Assembly (NCBI GenBank): GCA_039621445.1
Contig: CP154956.1
Coordinates: 85,742,474 to 85,806,473, forward strand
Direction: 5' to 3'
Source of the DNA: Euglena gracilis
Taxonomy: Eukaryota; Euglenida; Euglenophyceae; Euglenales
DNA length: 64,000 bases
The notes under the pieces were generated by a model. The model made no database searches, had not been told where the DNA came from, and saw only the letters and a list, made by a program, of their open reading frames with translations. The position numbers and the translations under genes are program-made. This document shows positions 10,468 through 20,600 of this stretch, piece after piece. The number at the start of each line of letters is the position of its first letter. The first letter of the stretch is position 1.

Positions 10468-10596
10468 CCGAAAAGGGGAGGTTGTCAGCCCGCTGAAATT
10501 CGCACATTTGAACTGGACCCTACCAAGGATGCCCCCCCCCCCCAGCTTTCCTGCGTGGCCCAGGCCAAGCACCCGGGGGATAAAATGCCGCTGTGA
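10468..10596 (+). CDS. Candidate 3'-terminal exon
   Basis: The acceptor CTGTTTTTTTGGTCAG (ending 10,467) leads in phase 0 into 42 codons and TGA at 10,594-10,596. The peptide includes PAEIRTFELDPTKDAPP and CVAQAKHPGDKMPL. The composition is clearly protein-like. A run of 12 C inside the exon keeps frame as written but is length-sensitive. Likely the end of a + strand gene that may include the exons at 9,410 and 10,186. Confidence 0.45.
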   Translation, partial: PKRGGCQPAEIRTFELDPTKDAPPPQLSCVAQAKHPGDKMPL

Positions 10597-10679
10597 GCCA
10601 ATGGTGGAGTCTTGTCAAGTGCCCCCTTGACCCCCTCCCAAATGGTCGAGTGCAGGCTTGTGCTTAGTCGGGTGTCTAC

Positions 10680-10960
10680 CCCACGGGAGGGGGGGTGCTA
10701 GGGGGGGGGGACCCAGAAATTTTTCATTAAAAATGGGCTTTTCCGGGCCCCCGGCGCCTTTGGCGCCGGGGTCGTAGGGGGGTGCCTGCTATGGGGAGGC
10801 ACCCCCAAAACCCTACCTCCCCCCCAGGGGGGGGGGTCGGATCGGGTGCTATGGGGTGCCTGCCCCCCCGGACCCCTACCCCCCCGGGGGGGGGTACCTG
10901 CTAGGGGCAGGCACCCTATAGCACCCACCCACCCCCCCTCCCCCCCGGTTGGTAAGCACA
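10680..10960. repeat. G/C-tract repeat with GGCGCCTTTGGCGCC hairpin
   Basis: G blocks, a perfect GGCGCCTTTGGCGCC palindrome at 10,754, and repeated GGTGCCTGC / GGCAGGCACC modules. Similar GGCAGGCACC pieces appear at 13,850, 29,145 and 56,010. Long minus-strand frames here are Pro/Gly-rich repeat readings. Confidence 0.7.
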
Positions 10961-11066
10961 AGCATGGTCAAGTGGGTGCTCTTGTGTGGACCGACGCTTG
11001 CAGCATGGAGTGCTCCCTTGAACCCTGTGCCAGACATCGCATTCTCTTTTCCTTCATCCTTCACAG

Positions 11067-11142
11067 CACAAACCTTTTTTAAGCATAAAGCTGCCAGAAT
11101 TATGGTGAACAATAGACACCACCTTTTGAATTTTTTTTTGAG
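11067..11142 (+). CDS. Short internal exon, basic peptide
   Basis: A pyrimidine-rich acceptor (TTCCTTCATCCTTCACAG, ending 11,066) and a strong donor (TTGAG|GTACGT at 11,143) bound 76 nt. This reads QTFFKHKAARIMVNNRHH and LLNFFL in phase 1, ending in phase 2. It is His/Lys-rich. Isolated; partner exons not identified. Confidence 0.4.
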
Positions 11143-11756
11143 GTACGTTGCCTCCAGAAACTGTCACTGTCAGTTGTTGTGGCTGCCCATACCTCTGCTC
11201 GATAAGCCCGGGGGGGGGGGCAGTCTTGCAGTGGACGCTTGCTCCACTGTGGTTGCTCCACTGTTGTGCTGCTGAGCTTTCAAGCAGACGAGGAATCGCC
11301 CAAATCACTCGAACGTTCAGGCGCCAAATGATTCTGCGCAGGGGGGCGACTTGGCACCCCCACAGCACACTTGTCGTGCGTTGGTCTTCCAGACGTCAAG
11401 ACCCAATGCCCCCATCGCCCAACAGTCGAATGGGCCCAACCGCCCCGCCACCCCACTGTCCGGGGGCCCCGCCAGCCCCCTCGCCACCTTCGCCACCCCG
11501 CGGTGCGGCCACACCTCGGGCCCCCGGCTGCGGGCAAAGTGGCCGGTGGGCAAATGGCCCCACCGGTAGGACGGTGGGAGGTGTTTGAAGGGGTGCCTTT
11601 GGCCTTGGCCTTGGCCTCCAAGAGGAGGGGGCAGACCTCCATTTTTTTTTGGCTCTGAAGCAGCCCAACGCCAAGGGATGGAAGTGCCCCCCCTTCTTGG
11701 TGAGGAATGGGCAGACTCCTGGCTGGAGGGTGCGATCAAGGGTGGGTCCAGAGCAT
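11143..11756. other. GC-rich open sequence, strand undecided
   Basis: At 11,340-11,660 both strands carry long Ala/Pro/Gly-rich frames because stop codons are rare in this composition. A minus frame is open over 260 codons across this segment and the repeat to its right. There is no splice evidence that separates the choices. Possibly contains one exon. Confidence 0.3.
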
Positions 11757-12000
11757 CCCATTGCTTATGGTGTGTCCGGCCCCACCCCCCGGGGGGGGGT
11801 GACCAACTGGTTTTTTTTGGAGTGACTGACTGTCTTTGGCTCCGACCCCCCCCCCCCTGGGGGGTGGGGTCGGCCAGGATTAGCCGAAAGTGGCCATCTG
11901 GCGCCTGAGGCACCAGAAAATTTTTGGGTTTTTTTTTAAACCAAAATCCTTTGCTTTTTAGTTGTTTTTGGCTGAGTGGCCAAAGTGACTGATCCCGGGG
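11757..12000. mobile_element. MITE of the CCATACCATTGCTTA family, probable copy
   Basis: Starts CATCCCATTGCTTATGG, matching the left terminus at 41,351. It continues with TGACCAACTGGTTTTTT and GAGTGACTGACTG, then a G/C block and GGCGCC-like pairing near 11,900, in the same order as 29,357-29,682 and 41,351-41,673. The right terminus is not clear. Confidence 0.6.
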
Positions 12001-12198
12001 ATGGGGGCAGGAAGTGGGTGAGGTGAGGAAGTGGGTGAGGTGGTTGCTGGAGCAGGGGGTTTTGGGTTTCCACCCGTCGTCATCGCTGAAGTCCGCCACC
12101 GGCAGAAATTCAGGTCAACCGCGGCAATTTTCAAGTGTGTTGCATGAATCAGGGCCGGGCAATTCGAAATGGAACCGGGTACATTTTTTCCCTCTCAG

Positions 12199-12325
12199 TT
12201 TTGGAGGATCCATTTCAGGGATTGCGGATTGACTGTTGCAGAAAAGCGGCCCGGAAATGTGCCGGAGGCAGTCCACATCCAGGGTCAGTTTGAGCTGGCC
12301 ACGTTCCGAATGTTGTGCAGTGGCC
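12199..12325 (+). CDS. Candidate internal exon
   Basis: An excellent acceptor (TTTTTTCCCTCTCAG, ending 12,198) leads in phase 0 into FWRIHFRDCGLTVAEK and ends QGQFELATFRMLCSG at the donor GGCC|GTAAAG (12,326). The frame stays open to 12,552. The minus strand also has a good-looking 115-codon frame here, so strand is not certain; the acceptor favours +. Confidence 0.45.
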
Positions 12326-12430
12326 GTAAAGGAGGGGTCCACCGTTGGGGGGTTGTCTGCCCCAGAGCAGGCCTTGTCCTGATACCCGGCCCATCCAGTT
12401 GCTCGGGACGCCGCGCCAGGGTGTGCTGTC

Positions 12431-12847
12431 ATGCCCCCGCCGACCTCCGCGCCGAACGTCAAGCGGCAGCGTGCCGAGCGGGCTCGAGACCGCCCCGAGT
12501 ACAGCGGCCGCGTCCCCCGCCGCTTGCAGTTCTCCGACGGCCCCGCCGATGAGTTCGAGGTGCGCCCTGATCCTCACCCCAACCCTATGCTCAACATAAA
12601 CTCTTACCATAACATAAACTGCACCCACAGACCCAGAAACTCACCGCTAACCCCAAGTGCCCCACACCAAACCACCCCCTCTCCCTGCTGTCTCCCAGAT
12701 TTGTGCCACGTGTGTGCTTTCCATGGGCCCGAACCGACCGGCCAGCCCATCGGCCCCTCCGTCCGGTCTCCGCCGCAGGGGTTGCGGAACGCCAGGTGGG
12801 CGGTGCGCTCATGCAGCGTCCATGGCCGCCGGGTGTTCCTCGCGTAG
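12431..12847 (+). CDS. Possible gene start: basic Pro/Arg-rich N-terminus
   Basis: ATG at 12,431 opens MPPPTSAPNVKRQRAERARD and continues to a segment ending GPADEFE at 12,559, with a donor-like GAG|GTGCGC. GC content is very high. The frame happens to stay open, without a splice, to TAG at 12,847 (138 codons), but the 12,570-12,760 part reads as intron-like His/Pro/Asn-rich sequence. After the acceptor at 12,778 (CTCCGCCGCAG) a different frame with GGALMQRPWPPGVPRVG also looks coding. The first 43 codons are the best-supported part. Confidence 0.4.
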   Translation: MPPPTSAPNVKRQRAERARDRPEYSGRVPRRLQFSDGPADEFEVRPDPHPNPMLNINSYHNINCTHRPRNSPLTPSAPHQTTPSPCCLPDLCHVCAFHGPEPTGQPIGPSVRSPPQGLRNARWAVRSCSVHGRRVFLA

Positions 12848-13639
12848 GCCGGGGGCCCTGCTCGCTCGGCTGCCCCACTGCGTTCGAAATCCCCCCTGGG
12901 GATGCTTCCACACCGCATGCACCGCGTGCACAGATCACAAGTGCCGTTTGGGCGATAATGCCATAAAATGGGAAGCCTGGGGGAGATGATGAACGATGAA
13001 CCCCGCAAACGTAAATGAGATGATGAGAACCAACCCCAACATTGCAGACATTTGACTGTTCCAGGTTGCGTTCTGCTTGTGGATGCATGTTTTAGGCGCA
13101 TCAATAAGAACAAATACGGGCATACGCACATTTGCAATGTGTCAAGCTGTGTCTTCTTTTCACGGAGGAGCGTGATGTAAGTTAGTATGTCCTGCCACAG
13201 ATTTTTCTGCATCTGTTTTTGGGGGTGTCTTTGGGTATGTCTCTGTGTGTGTATGTATATGTGTTTTAGCACAATGGTGTTGTGAGCCACCATCTGCTGT
13301 TCTATAATCCAACCCCTCCCTCTGTGTTCATTTGGCTGTCAGCTTGTCCACGCTGAGGTTTTGATGAACAGTGCCACCTCGGCAGCATCAGAGCCAGATG
13401 CCCCCGTTTTTTTTGCCCTTCTGTGCACTTGTGCTTCTCCGGCTGTGGCAGCGGAGGGGTTGGGATTGTTGTGAAGCGATCCCAAGGAGTAAATAAACAC
13501 CCAAAGAAGGACCTCCACTGGGTGCTGTCGTAAAAGCAAACAGGACCTAAGACCGAGTCTTTTGCTCCATCCTCTGTGCCGCCGTAGATCAGTGTGTCAT
13601 CCCGACCAGGCTTCTTTTTCAGGAAGGTCATCCCAGAGG
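12848..13639. other. No supported gene
   Basis: One + frame in the first 120 bp (see the entry at 12,431). The rest is mixed sequence with a TGTGTGTATGTATATGTG stretch at 13,245-13,263. Open frames on both strands are within chance length. Confidence 0.35.
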
Positions 13640-14053
13640 GGGGGGGGGGCGCTATGGGAAGGCAGGGGGGGGGGGGTAGTCATTTTCGACCCCCCCCCCA
13701 GGGGTCAGCATTTCGGTTGGGTGGCGCTATGGCACAGGTGGCGCCCAAGGCCTTGCCCGAAAATGGACATTTTCAATGGATGGCCTTGTTTTGGTCCATG
13801 CACATGTCATCCGCATGCACCGGGGCCCAAAGATGGGGTGTGCCTTGGGCAGGCACACCCCATCCCTGTGGCCAGATATATTTTTTTTTAAGTTTTGTGG
13901 AATAGGGGGGGGGGGTGGGGGGGGGGGGGGGGTGTGGGTTGGTCAAAGGCCGCTATCCCCTTGGGGGAGGGGGGTCGGGCTGAGTGGCCAAAGGCAGGGT
14001 TTTTCCTCCATTTTCAGTGCGAAACGTCGAAAAAAATTTGGACCCCAAATTGC
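13640..14053. repeat. G/C-tract block beside the TIR element
   Basis: G runs at 13,639, 13,665 and 13,904-13,932. Contains GCGCTATGG modules related to 10,850 and 29,150, and GGGCAGGCACACCCC. Low-complexity frames only. Confidence 0.65.
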
Positions 14054-14413
14054 ACATATGGCACAAAGTGGGGCCCATACCTATGGGGGTGGTATGGGGT
14101 ATGGGGTATGGGGTATGGGGTATGGGGTATGGGGTATGGGGGACAAAGGTGAGGTTTATTTTTTTTCCGGGGGGGGTCCGGGGGGGGGGGCGGGAGCCCC
14201 CCCCGGGCACTCGAACAGTTTCATACGTTGCGCGATTAGCTTGCAAAAGAGGTCCGTGATTAAGATGAGGTTTATTTTGGGGGTTATTGGGGTATGGGGT
14301 ATGGGGTATGGGGTATGGGGTATGGGGTATGGGGTATGGGGTATGGGGTATGGGGTATGGGGTATGGGGTATGAGGTATGGGGGTGGTAAGGGGGCCCCA
14401 CTTTGTGCCATGA
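14054..14413. mobile_element. TIR element carrying GGGGTAT arrays
   Basis: Left end CATATGGCACAAAGTGGGGC, right end GGGGCCCCACTTTGTGCCAT: inverted repeats of about 20 bp. Inside are two arrays of the heptamer GGGGTAT (14,093-14,138 and about 14,288-14,375). Between them is a unit with GTCCGGGGGGGGGGCGGGAG and CATACGTTGCGCG, homologous to the units at 7,200-7,440. The element shares its termini with 6,893 and 52,497. Confidence 0.85.
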
Positions 14414-14658
14414 CTCCTGCCCTGGCTTGTGTTGGCGATTCCTTTCTTGCCTTCAAGTGCCCAGCGGCGCCCATAGGTCCACTGCCATCCGCAGTCCAGA
14501 CCATCCGCAGTTTTATGCCAGACCCCCCTTCCCCTGTGGTGCCTTGCACCGTGGGCCTCTCCCTTCTTCTCCTCCTTCCCCCTCCTCCTTCCTCCCCTCC
14601 CCAGCCACGAATGTTTGGGGGAGTGCACGCTGGTCATGCGGAGCCCTGCCTCTTGCAG

Positions 14659-14735
14659 ACGGACGGGTGGGAAATATGGGACCAGATCCCGACCAAGTTT
14701 TCTGGCAGAGGGACGCAATTGTGTTCGAAGTGTAG
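14659..14735 (+). CDS. Short candidate exon
   Basis: After an acceptor (CTGCCTCTTGCAG, ending 14,658) the frame in phase 1 reads GRVGNMGPDPDQVFWQRD then AIVFE. It ends at a donor (GAA|GTGTAG, 14,730) or, unspliced, at TAG 14,733-14,735. Protein-like composition. Other frames over the same bases are poorer. Confidence 0.4.
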
Positions 14736-15108
14736 TGCTTGGCTGGCAAAACTCTGTGCAGTGGAGGTTGGAATTTGCTTTTTACCCATCCTCCCCCCCA
14801 AGGTGGTTTTCAAGGAAAGGGTTTTTTTGAAGATTAGTCAACCCTTAGGCCAAAGTGACGGACAACGACTGTTCCAGGGTTCGACCGGTCGAGAATGAGT
14901 GAGTCGAAACCACATTTTTTTTTCCATGTTTAGGTGGATGGAATGGCGCAAGATGTCAGAAATCCGTTTCTTTCTGATTTCGACCCATTTTTTTGTCGAG
15001 AAATGTCGTTTTCCAGGCCATTTTTTCCTGTTTTTTTTCCATGGAGTGTTCTGGGACGAGAACTTTTTTCACGTCACCTCCCCCCTCCCCCCACGATGTG
15101 ATCATCAG
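14736..15108. other. Intron-like sequence
   Basis: T-rich with a possible acceptor at 14,932 (TTTCCATGTTTAG followed by GTGGATGG), after which no long frame persists. Nothing else supported. Confidence 0.35.
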
Positions 15109-15237
15109 TCCGCTCCCACAGTCCACCTAGAGGGGTCTTCCCCTGGCAGCTACCCAGCTTTTCTGGTGGAGATGGACAAGGCACTGTGGAGAACACAGCC
15201 CTTTCAGCGGGTTTTGGAAGTGTTTCAGATAAAGTGA
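15109..15237 (+). CDS. Candidate 3'-terminal exon
   Basis: An acceptor preceded by a C/T-rich tract (ATGTGATCATCAG, ending 15,108) opens phase 0. The 42 codons include SYPAFLVEMDKALWRTQ and QRVLEVFQIK, with TGA at 15,235-15,237. A donor-like AAA|GTGAGG overlaps the stop, so it could instead be an internal exon ending at 15,232. The peptide is amphipathic and ordinary. Family unknown. Confidence 0.5.
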   Translation, partial: SAPTVHLEGSSPGSYPAFLVEMDKALWRTQPFQRVLEVFQIK

Positions 15238-15518
15238 GGTATATATCACTATATAAGTTTAATCAATATTTATTTTTTTCTGCAAACAAATTATTGTCAC
15301 AACACTTGTTGGAAATCATGTGCATCGTCTTTAGAATTTTCATTGAAGAGTGCTGGTTCGTTCATTTTCTGGGTCAGTTTTTTATGTTCCTTCTCATTAA
15401 TAACCCCAATTTTTATGGGTTTTGCCCTTATGAAATCGTTCGATTTTTTTGTACCCTTTCAGGATTTCACACAAATCTTTTTATCCAGAAACTGTGCCCA
15501 ATTACCCCTTCCCCCCAG

Positions 15519-15588
15519 GACCATTTTCCATTTCCTGGCCGGAGTTTCTCCTCCTTGACCATCAGGGGTATCTGGGACCCCAACAAAG
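15519..15588 (+). CDS. Short candidate exon
   Basis: The acceptor ATTACCCCTTCCCCCCAG (ending 15,518) and donor ACAAAG|GTGATA (15,589) enclose DHFPFPGRSFSSLTIRG then IWDPNK in phase 0, ending phase 1. It could follow the 15,109 exon if that one is internal, but the phases (2 then 0) do not match. Confidence 0.4.
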
Positions 15589-16644
15589 GTGATATTTTTC
15601 CTTCTGGTGTTTTTCATCGATAATTTTCAACAAGTTTGCATTTTTTTGTGTGAAAAATCTAAGATCTAACGGCACGTTGCTTTGCCCGTAACTCCGGCCT
15701 GGGACCCTCCCCCCCGGGGGGGGAGTCCGGCCCCGAACCCACCCCCCGGAGGGTCTTCTGACTTAAAAAGAAGCCTGCTTTGCATCCTTATTTTAAAGGT
15801 GTGTTGAAATTTGGTTTTTTTGGTCTATAAATGGCCAAGGAAAATGAGAAATAACTTGGGTTTCGGTGCGAAGCGCCGAAAACTTTTTTTTTGGAAATGC
15901 CCTCAGACGGCCCGATTTTTTGGGGGGGGTCCCCCCAGGGGTGTGCCAACGACGCGTTGCATCTGGGCCCTTCATTCAGCTGTTGCTATATTATATTGAG
16001 AACCCGCACAGTTTCCAAGTTCGTTCAAAGTGGAAACAAATTCTTCCAAAAGGAAAAAAAACACTACTCCTCCGAGGGAGACTGCATCTGCCTCGGGGTC
16101 CCGCACCGGGCTAGGTGGGTGGGGGGACCCCCCCCTCCCGGGTTCTTAAAAAGAAGCCTGATGCAAAGGGGTATGAATTGTCTGACGACCTGTTGACACT
16201 CTTGGAACACCTATCTAACAATATTCCCATTTGCCTGTAGCTCCATGCTTAGCCTGTCCCATTTTGGGTCATTTTTAGGCCTTAAAATGTCAGACGCTGT
16301 ACAAACTGGAGAAATGAAATTCAAACATTAAAAAACCATAAGATAATGACAGAATAATAATAATGATAATTAATAATAATAATTAACAATAAATTTTTAA
16401 TGCATGCTTTTTCAGCGGGAAAAAAATGCTTTTTCAACGCCTCAGCCATTTGGGCAAATGCTTCACAGCAAATAATTCTTATTGTACTATTAAACACAGC
16501 ATTGTTATGTGTAACCCCCCCTAATGAGTGCACGGGTGTGCACATATTTAAGGACGTTCTTTCGGACCCTAAGGGGTGCGCACTTATTTGGGCAAAGCCC
16601 AAAATACTTGCTTTCCCCCCACTCTTTTTCAATTTTCTCCCCAG
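15589..16644. repeat. G-rich repeat pieces and AT-rich sequence
   Basis: Two direct copies of CTTAAAAAGAAGCCTG (15,762 and 16,145) flank G/C blocks and a GGTGCGAAGCGCC hairpin (15,867). This terminus motif recurs at 29,180 and 38,322. AAT/AATA-rich sequence lies at 16,340-16,395. No exon supported. Confidence 0.55.
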
Positions 16645-16774
16645 GGCACTGTGCACTTGTTGGGGGGGGTTACAAAGAGCTCCGCATTATCGAAATCAAC
16701 TGGTTAGGACAACCCCCCTCTCACGTGCGCTATGCCAACCCTCGTCCGCCCGACCTTCTGCCCCAGAACGTCAG
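16645..16774 (+). CDS. Internal exon of an unidentified gene
   Basis: Acceptor CAATTTTCTCCCCAG (ending 16,644) and consensus donor GTCAG|GTTAAG (16,775). Read in phase 1, the 130 nt give HCALVGGGYKELRIIEIN then WLGQPPSHVRYANPRP and PDLLPQNV, ending in phase 2. A G run of eight inside the exon is in frame as given. The composition argues for real coding. No family recognised and no partner exon placed. Confidence 0.5.
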
Positions 16775-17113
16775 GTTAAGTAGGTTAGAAAGTAAGTTAG
16801 GTAGGTACCCCCCTGGAGGATTTTCCTATTTTTTTCCCTCAATGGACAGCCAAAACTGAACCTAAAATCATTACATAGCCTAGGGGACCGGGGGGGGCAT
16901 TATTGAGTTTGTTTAAGTTTTTTTTTTTAAAAAAAACCGTTCTCTTCTACATGCAAGCAATATCTTTCTGTCCCTGCTGACCATCATTGCATCAATTTCA
17001 TTTTTGCACTGTTGCCATCAAGGAAGGCATGCGAGAGCTTTATCCTTTCAATTTGTAGCTGGGAGGGTGAAACACAGGTGTGGAAGCAATTCGTTTCTTT
17101 CCTCATTGTTCAC

Positions 17114-17239
17114 CTCCGCAGCTCTTTGCACCCACCCATGAGGTCCTTGAGCCTCTCAGATTTCTGCCAAGTGTCTGCTTCCATAGGCAGTGGGCTTTGA
17201 GGAACCGCCCGCTTGTTGCTCCTCAATTGTGCCCCACAC
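17114..17239 (-). CDS. Internal exon on the minus strand
   Basis: On the minus strand a consensus donor (CTGCGGAG|GTGAAC) and an acceptor (CTGAATTGTAG) bound 126 nt. This is open in phase 2 at both ends (41 codons). The peptide includes SPLPMEADTWQKSERLK and DLMGGCKELR, rich in charged residues. The opposite strand is also open but has a less natural composition. The donor is one of the best in the window. Family unknown. Confidence 0.5.
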
Positions 17240-17429
17240 CTACAATTCAGTTGGAATCTCAGAAACTCAATGGATGGACTTGGGGGGGCCAAGTCCATCC
17301 TGATGGGTCGCAGCGTTCCCCATCTTCCATTTCATTTTGTCCAAAAAACCCCAATTCCCAGATTTTTTTTTTAATTCTGCTAGCTCGTTTGGTGGGCAGG
17401 GTATTTAGTGAGCGGTGGTTTTGCGGATG
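17240..17429. other. Flank of the minus-strand exon
   Basis: Mixed sequence with T-rich stretches. Nothing beyond a continued open minus frame upstream of the acceptor. Confidence 0.3.
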
Positions 17430-18300
17430 TGGTCCAGGCCCCCCCTCCCCTGGACCGAGGGGTGCCCGGACCCCCCCCCCCTCCCCGGGAACCCGATTTG
17501 GTGCATGTTTTGAAAAAAATTTATTTTGAAAATTTGGTGTATGGTTTGACCGATTTTTCAAAAAACAAAGTGCGTGAAAACGCGATTTTTGGGCCTTGGT
17601 TTTCGAGGTCCAGAAAAATTTTCACAGGGGGAGGGGGGGTGGTCCGACCACCCCTCCTCCTGGGGGGTGGGGTGGGGTGGTGGGGGCAGGGCAGAACGGG
17701 AATCAGCCAAACAGCCAGGGTGGTGGGTGGGGGGGTCGACCACCCCCCAACCCCCTGCATGGTGGGGAGGCCCCCTCTTCCTGTATTTCCGGGAGCACCA
17801 GTTTTTGGACCCCAAAATTTTTTCCCGGCACCTTTGGTGCCGGGTGTAATTTTGACCCGTATAGGGGGTCCCCCCAAAAACCACCCAAAACCCCATTTTT
17901 TCGCACCTTCCAAAATTTCAACATTTTCTCAAAGTTTTTATTTTGAGAGATTTTTGAAGTAAAAAAATGCCATTGAAAATGCAAAAAATTTACAAGGGAA
18001 AATTTTTCAGTAAAATTTCACTGTTCCCAAATTTGGTTTCCCATTTTTTTTGAGCTTCGTTTTTTTCACCCCCATCCTAGAAACTGCCAATTTTTAAACT
18101 TGAGATTTTTGAGATTTTTTTTGTGAAAAAAATGTGGTTTTCTATCAAAACAATCATGTGTTTTGGTTCATTTTTCGAAAAAAATTCAAAATTTTTACCC
18201 GGCCAAAATCCCCGTTTCCCCAAAATCAGTGAAAATGCTGTGGTGGGGGGGGTCGACCCCCCCCCCCCTACCTCCCAGGTGGAAGTCGACCCCCCCACCA
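17430..18300. repeat. Composite G-rich repeat, copy 2
   Basis: Same module order as 1,925-2,760: G/C tracts, CAGCCAGGGTGGTGGGTGG, GGTCGACCACC, TTTCCGGGAGCACCA, a hairpin (GGCACCTTTGGTGCC, 17,827), AAAATGCCATTGAAAAT, then a T-rich tail with TTTTTGTGAAAAAAATGTGG. Diverged from copy 1 by many point changes and small indels. Partial relatives lie at 22,900-23,085 and 47,030-47,220. Confidence 0.8.
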
Positions 18301-18416
18301 GGCCTTCCCGTTCTGCCCTGGGTGGGGGTCCAGCTCCCCGCTCACTTGACACCGTGGGGGAGCTCATGTGTTTCCCGTTCAGCCCTGTGCACCCCCAGAT
18401 TCCACCACCAAACCAG

Positions 18417-18489
18417 CATTGAACGCCACTTTGAACAACGGCGAAGGGAAAAAATGAGGGCAAAGTGTATGTCATGCTGCGCTGCAAAG
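18417..18489 (+). CDS. Short exon, basic Cys-containing peptide
   Basis: Acceptor ACCACCAAACCAG (ending 18,416) and donor GCAAAG|GTGGGC (18,490) enclose 24 codons in phase 2. The peptide is IERHFEQRRREKMRAKC followed by MSCCAAK. Highly basic, helical in character. Isolated. Confidence 0.4.
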
Positions 18490-19683
18490 GTGGGCAGGCT
18501 CACCGTGGTGACTGGCTGGTCACCTGTGGATGACATGTCACTGCAGGGTTTTCCCAAATACTCCCTGGTAGGATGGGTAGGCAGGCGTGTCAAGTCTCAA
18601 GATAGATTCGCGGTTCAACAATGCATCTGGTGCGGGTCCATTTACCCAGGGTTTTGGGCCATCTCTACACCTGCTCTTGCTTTTCTCAAACCCTGCCCCC
18701 CCCCATGCTGACAATAACCCACTGCGGGCCGCTCACTCTTTTATACAGCGCTGGTCTGCCTTCCTGAATTATTACCTGCAGCTCGTCTTGCGACCTGCCT
18801 TACCCGTTGGCAGCACACGAAGTCACTCTTGCTTACGTTCCCCCAAAGCCCCTGTTCAGGCGTTTCCCAACGTGCCTTCCCAACGTGCCACGTGGCCCCA
18901 AATTGGAGCAAAGAACCAAGTTCTCTTGGGTCCATCCCCACTGGTAATGGTTTTTTGAATTTGTGCTCGGCATACTGACAGTGTTTAGTGTTTGATGCGG
19001 GAATTACAAGTTGTTTTGGCTCTATGAACAGGGGAGGTGCTCACCGCACAACCAAGAACACATAATGTACACATTACACAGAGCACCTCCCGGAACACGA
19101 CCCAGACCCACCCCACCCCCACATCACACACCGTTCACAAGCAAACACCCCCCTGGGGTTCTGTATTTGTATGCCTATAGCTGCCACCCCCCTTGATATG
19201 TCCCTGGCAACCAGCGCCATGGATGGCCATGCGCCGCCACTGACGGGATCGCCGCTGGGTGCCCTGCCAGTCCGCTCGGAGGAGGGAGTGCCGCCACCCA
19301 ACCAAAGTCAGCCATGTCCCCAAACCCATCTCTGGCACACAACCTTGGGTTTTCTTTTTCTTTTTTTTGCATTCAAACTTAATCCAATCGTTTGTTGCCT
19401 GGAGCTGGATTTCACAATATTTTGTCTTCTGAAAAATCACCCATTCTGTACATTTCCGCCACTTTGCATGTTTCTGCTGGGACTGGGGCTGGGAGTAGGA
19501 CAGAAATTCAGGATCAAAACCACAGTTTTCCCTCGGTCAACCGGGGCGGTGCATAACGGATGGGATTCTTTTTTTGCAAAGGACAGCCCGTTGAGAACCA
19601 CCGTTTGACCTAAGGGTAGGCAAATGGCTTATCCGGGGGTGGAATGGGGCGAAAATTAGTCAAAAAAGCATTTTTTTGATGTT
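18490..19683. other. Mixed sequence with ambiguous short frames
   Basis: A minus frame with its own ATG and stop (18,741-18,941, 66 codons, starting MGMDPRELGSLLQ) looks protein-like, but the + strand is open there too. A + frame ending at TGA 19,606-19,608 contains RIKTTVFPRSTGAVHNG and could be a terminal exon after GTAGGACAG. GC-rich frames at 19,100-19,330 are open on both strands. I do not commit to any of these. Confidence 0.3.
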
Positions 19684-19701
19684 TTGGTGGATGGTGCAAG
19701 G

Positions 19702-19761
19702 ATGCCAAAAATCACTGAAATGGCTGAATTTGGTCAGAAATTTAGGCGGCGCATCTCGCAC
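19702..19761 (+). CDS. Possible first exon with a strong donor
   Basis: ATG at 19,702 starts MPKITEMAEFGQKFRRRISH and ends exactly at a consensus donor (CAC|GTAAGC, 19,762) in phase 0. The frame is also open upstream, so the ATG need not be the start. The next + exon (19,893) is in phase 1, so a direct join would break frame. Confidence 0.4.
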
Positions 19762-19892
19762 GTAAGCTTTTTTTGGTCGATGTGCACATTTTCGCAAATC
19801 GACCAGAATTTGATTTGGGCACCGGCGTTGCAAGGGGTGAGAGCGAGAGGCAACACGATAATAAACTCAGACGCTTCATCTGACCTTTGCAG

Positions 19893-20050
19893 ACATTACA
19901 ACAGCACCGCTTTTAGCACAACACCTGCACAATCTGGTATCCTCCTGTTTCGATCCTTCGCTTGCCTCGGAAGTCCCTGTTGCCAAGCCATACTTCAAAA
20001 TGAGGACGAATTTGGTTGGTGCCCACAATTGTGAAAAGCAACCATTTTAA
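19893..20050 (+). CDS. 3'-terminal exon of an unidentified gene
   Basis: Acceptor CATCTGACCTTTGCAG (ending 19,892). In phase 1 the exon gives 51 codons and TAA at 20,048-20,050. The peptide includes LLAQHLHNLVSSCFDPS and EVPVAKPYFKMRTNLVG. This frame has no ATG near its start and a well-balanced composition, which supports it as a terminal exon. A TGCGCA hairpin starts just downstream (20,057). Confidence 0.5.
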
Positions 20051-20056
20051 TGGTTG

Positions 20057-20085
20057 ATGTGCGCATTTGCGCACACCGACCACCC
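20057..20085. repeat. TGCGCA hairpin
   Basis: GATGTGCGCATTTGCGCACA is a near-perfect inverted repeat centred on ATTT. It is one of a family spread through the window, densest at 33.3-36.3 kb. Confidence 0.7.
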
Positions 20086-20219
20086 AAACATGCCAGCAGT
20101 ATTCAGAAGAGGGAGTCTAGCACCACAGGAACACAAGGGAGGTAATATCACAGTGTTGTCACGTTTATTTTTCAGTTCCAAACACACTGCCATTGGAGGC
20201 TCCTGGTTAGGTTTAAAGG

Positions 20220-20600
20220 GGTCGGTGTGCGAAAATGCCCATATCGTCCATGTGCGCTTTTGCGCACACTGACATCATTTACGCTGTTGTGTGGGTGCCA
20301 TGGAGCGTTAAACATCAGTGGGGCATTGATGGACAACTTGCCACCGAATTCAACAGGTAACCAGTATCAATCTTCCTGTGCTCTGTATCCCCCTCCTCAA
20401 CCCCCAGCGGCAGAAGTCTCGAACAATTCATTGTTTATGTGGCATGCGCACTTCTACTCCTTTTGTAGCCAACTTCAAAAATCTCCACAGCATGCCACAA
20501 AGCTTCAAAAGCAAGCAAACATGTGGACCTGCCACCTCCGGAGCACCACCTGGCGCTGGCAGTTGTCACACAGGGAAAAGGGGGTGGCAGTACTGAGATT
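20220..20600. repeat. Dispersed repeat shared with 62,815-63,175
   Basis: Begins with a diverged TGCGCA hairpin (20,225-20,272), then modules also seen near 62.8-63.2 kb in the same order: TTCCTGTGCTCTGTATCCCC, TAGCCAACTTCAAAA and CTGGCAGTTGTCAC. Divergence is high. It may be an old mobile element or a duplicated piece of gene. Open frames here do not show convincing conservation. Confidence 0.55.

Noticed and set aside
17114-17298. Plus-strand exon starting after CACCTCCGCAG
   Set aside because: The apparent acceptor is the reverse complement of a better minus-strand donor, and the minus peptide has the more natural composition.
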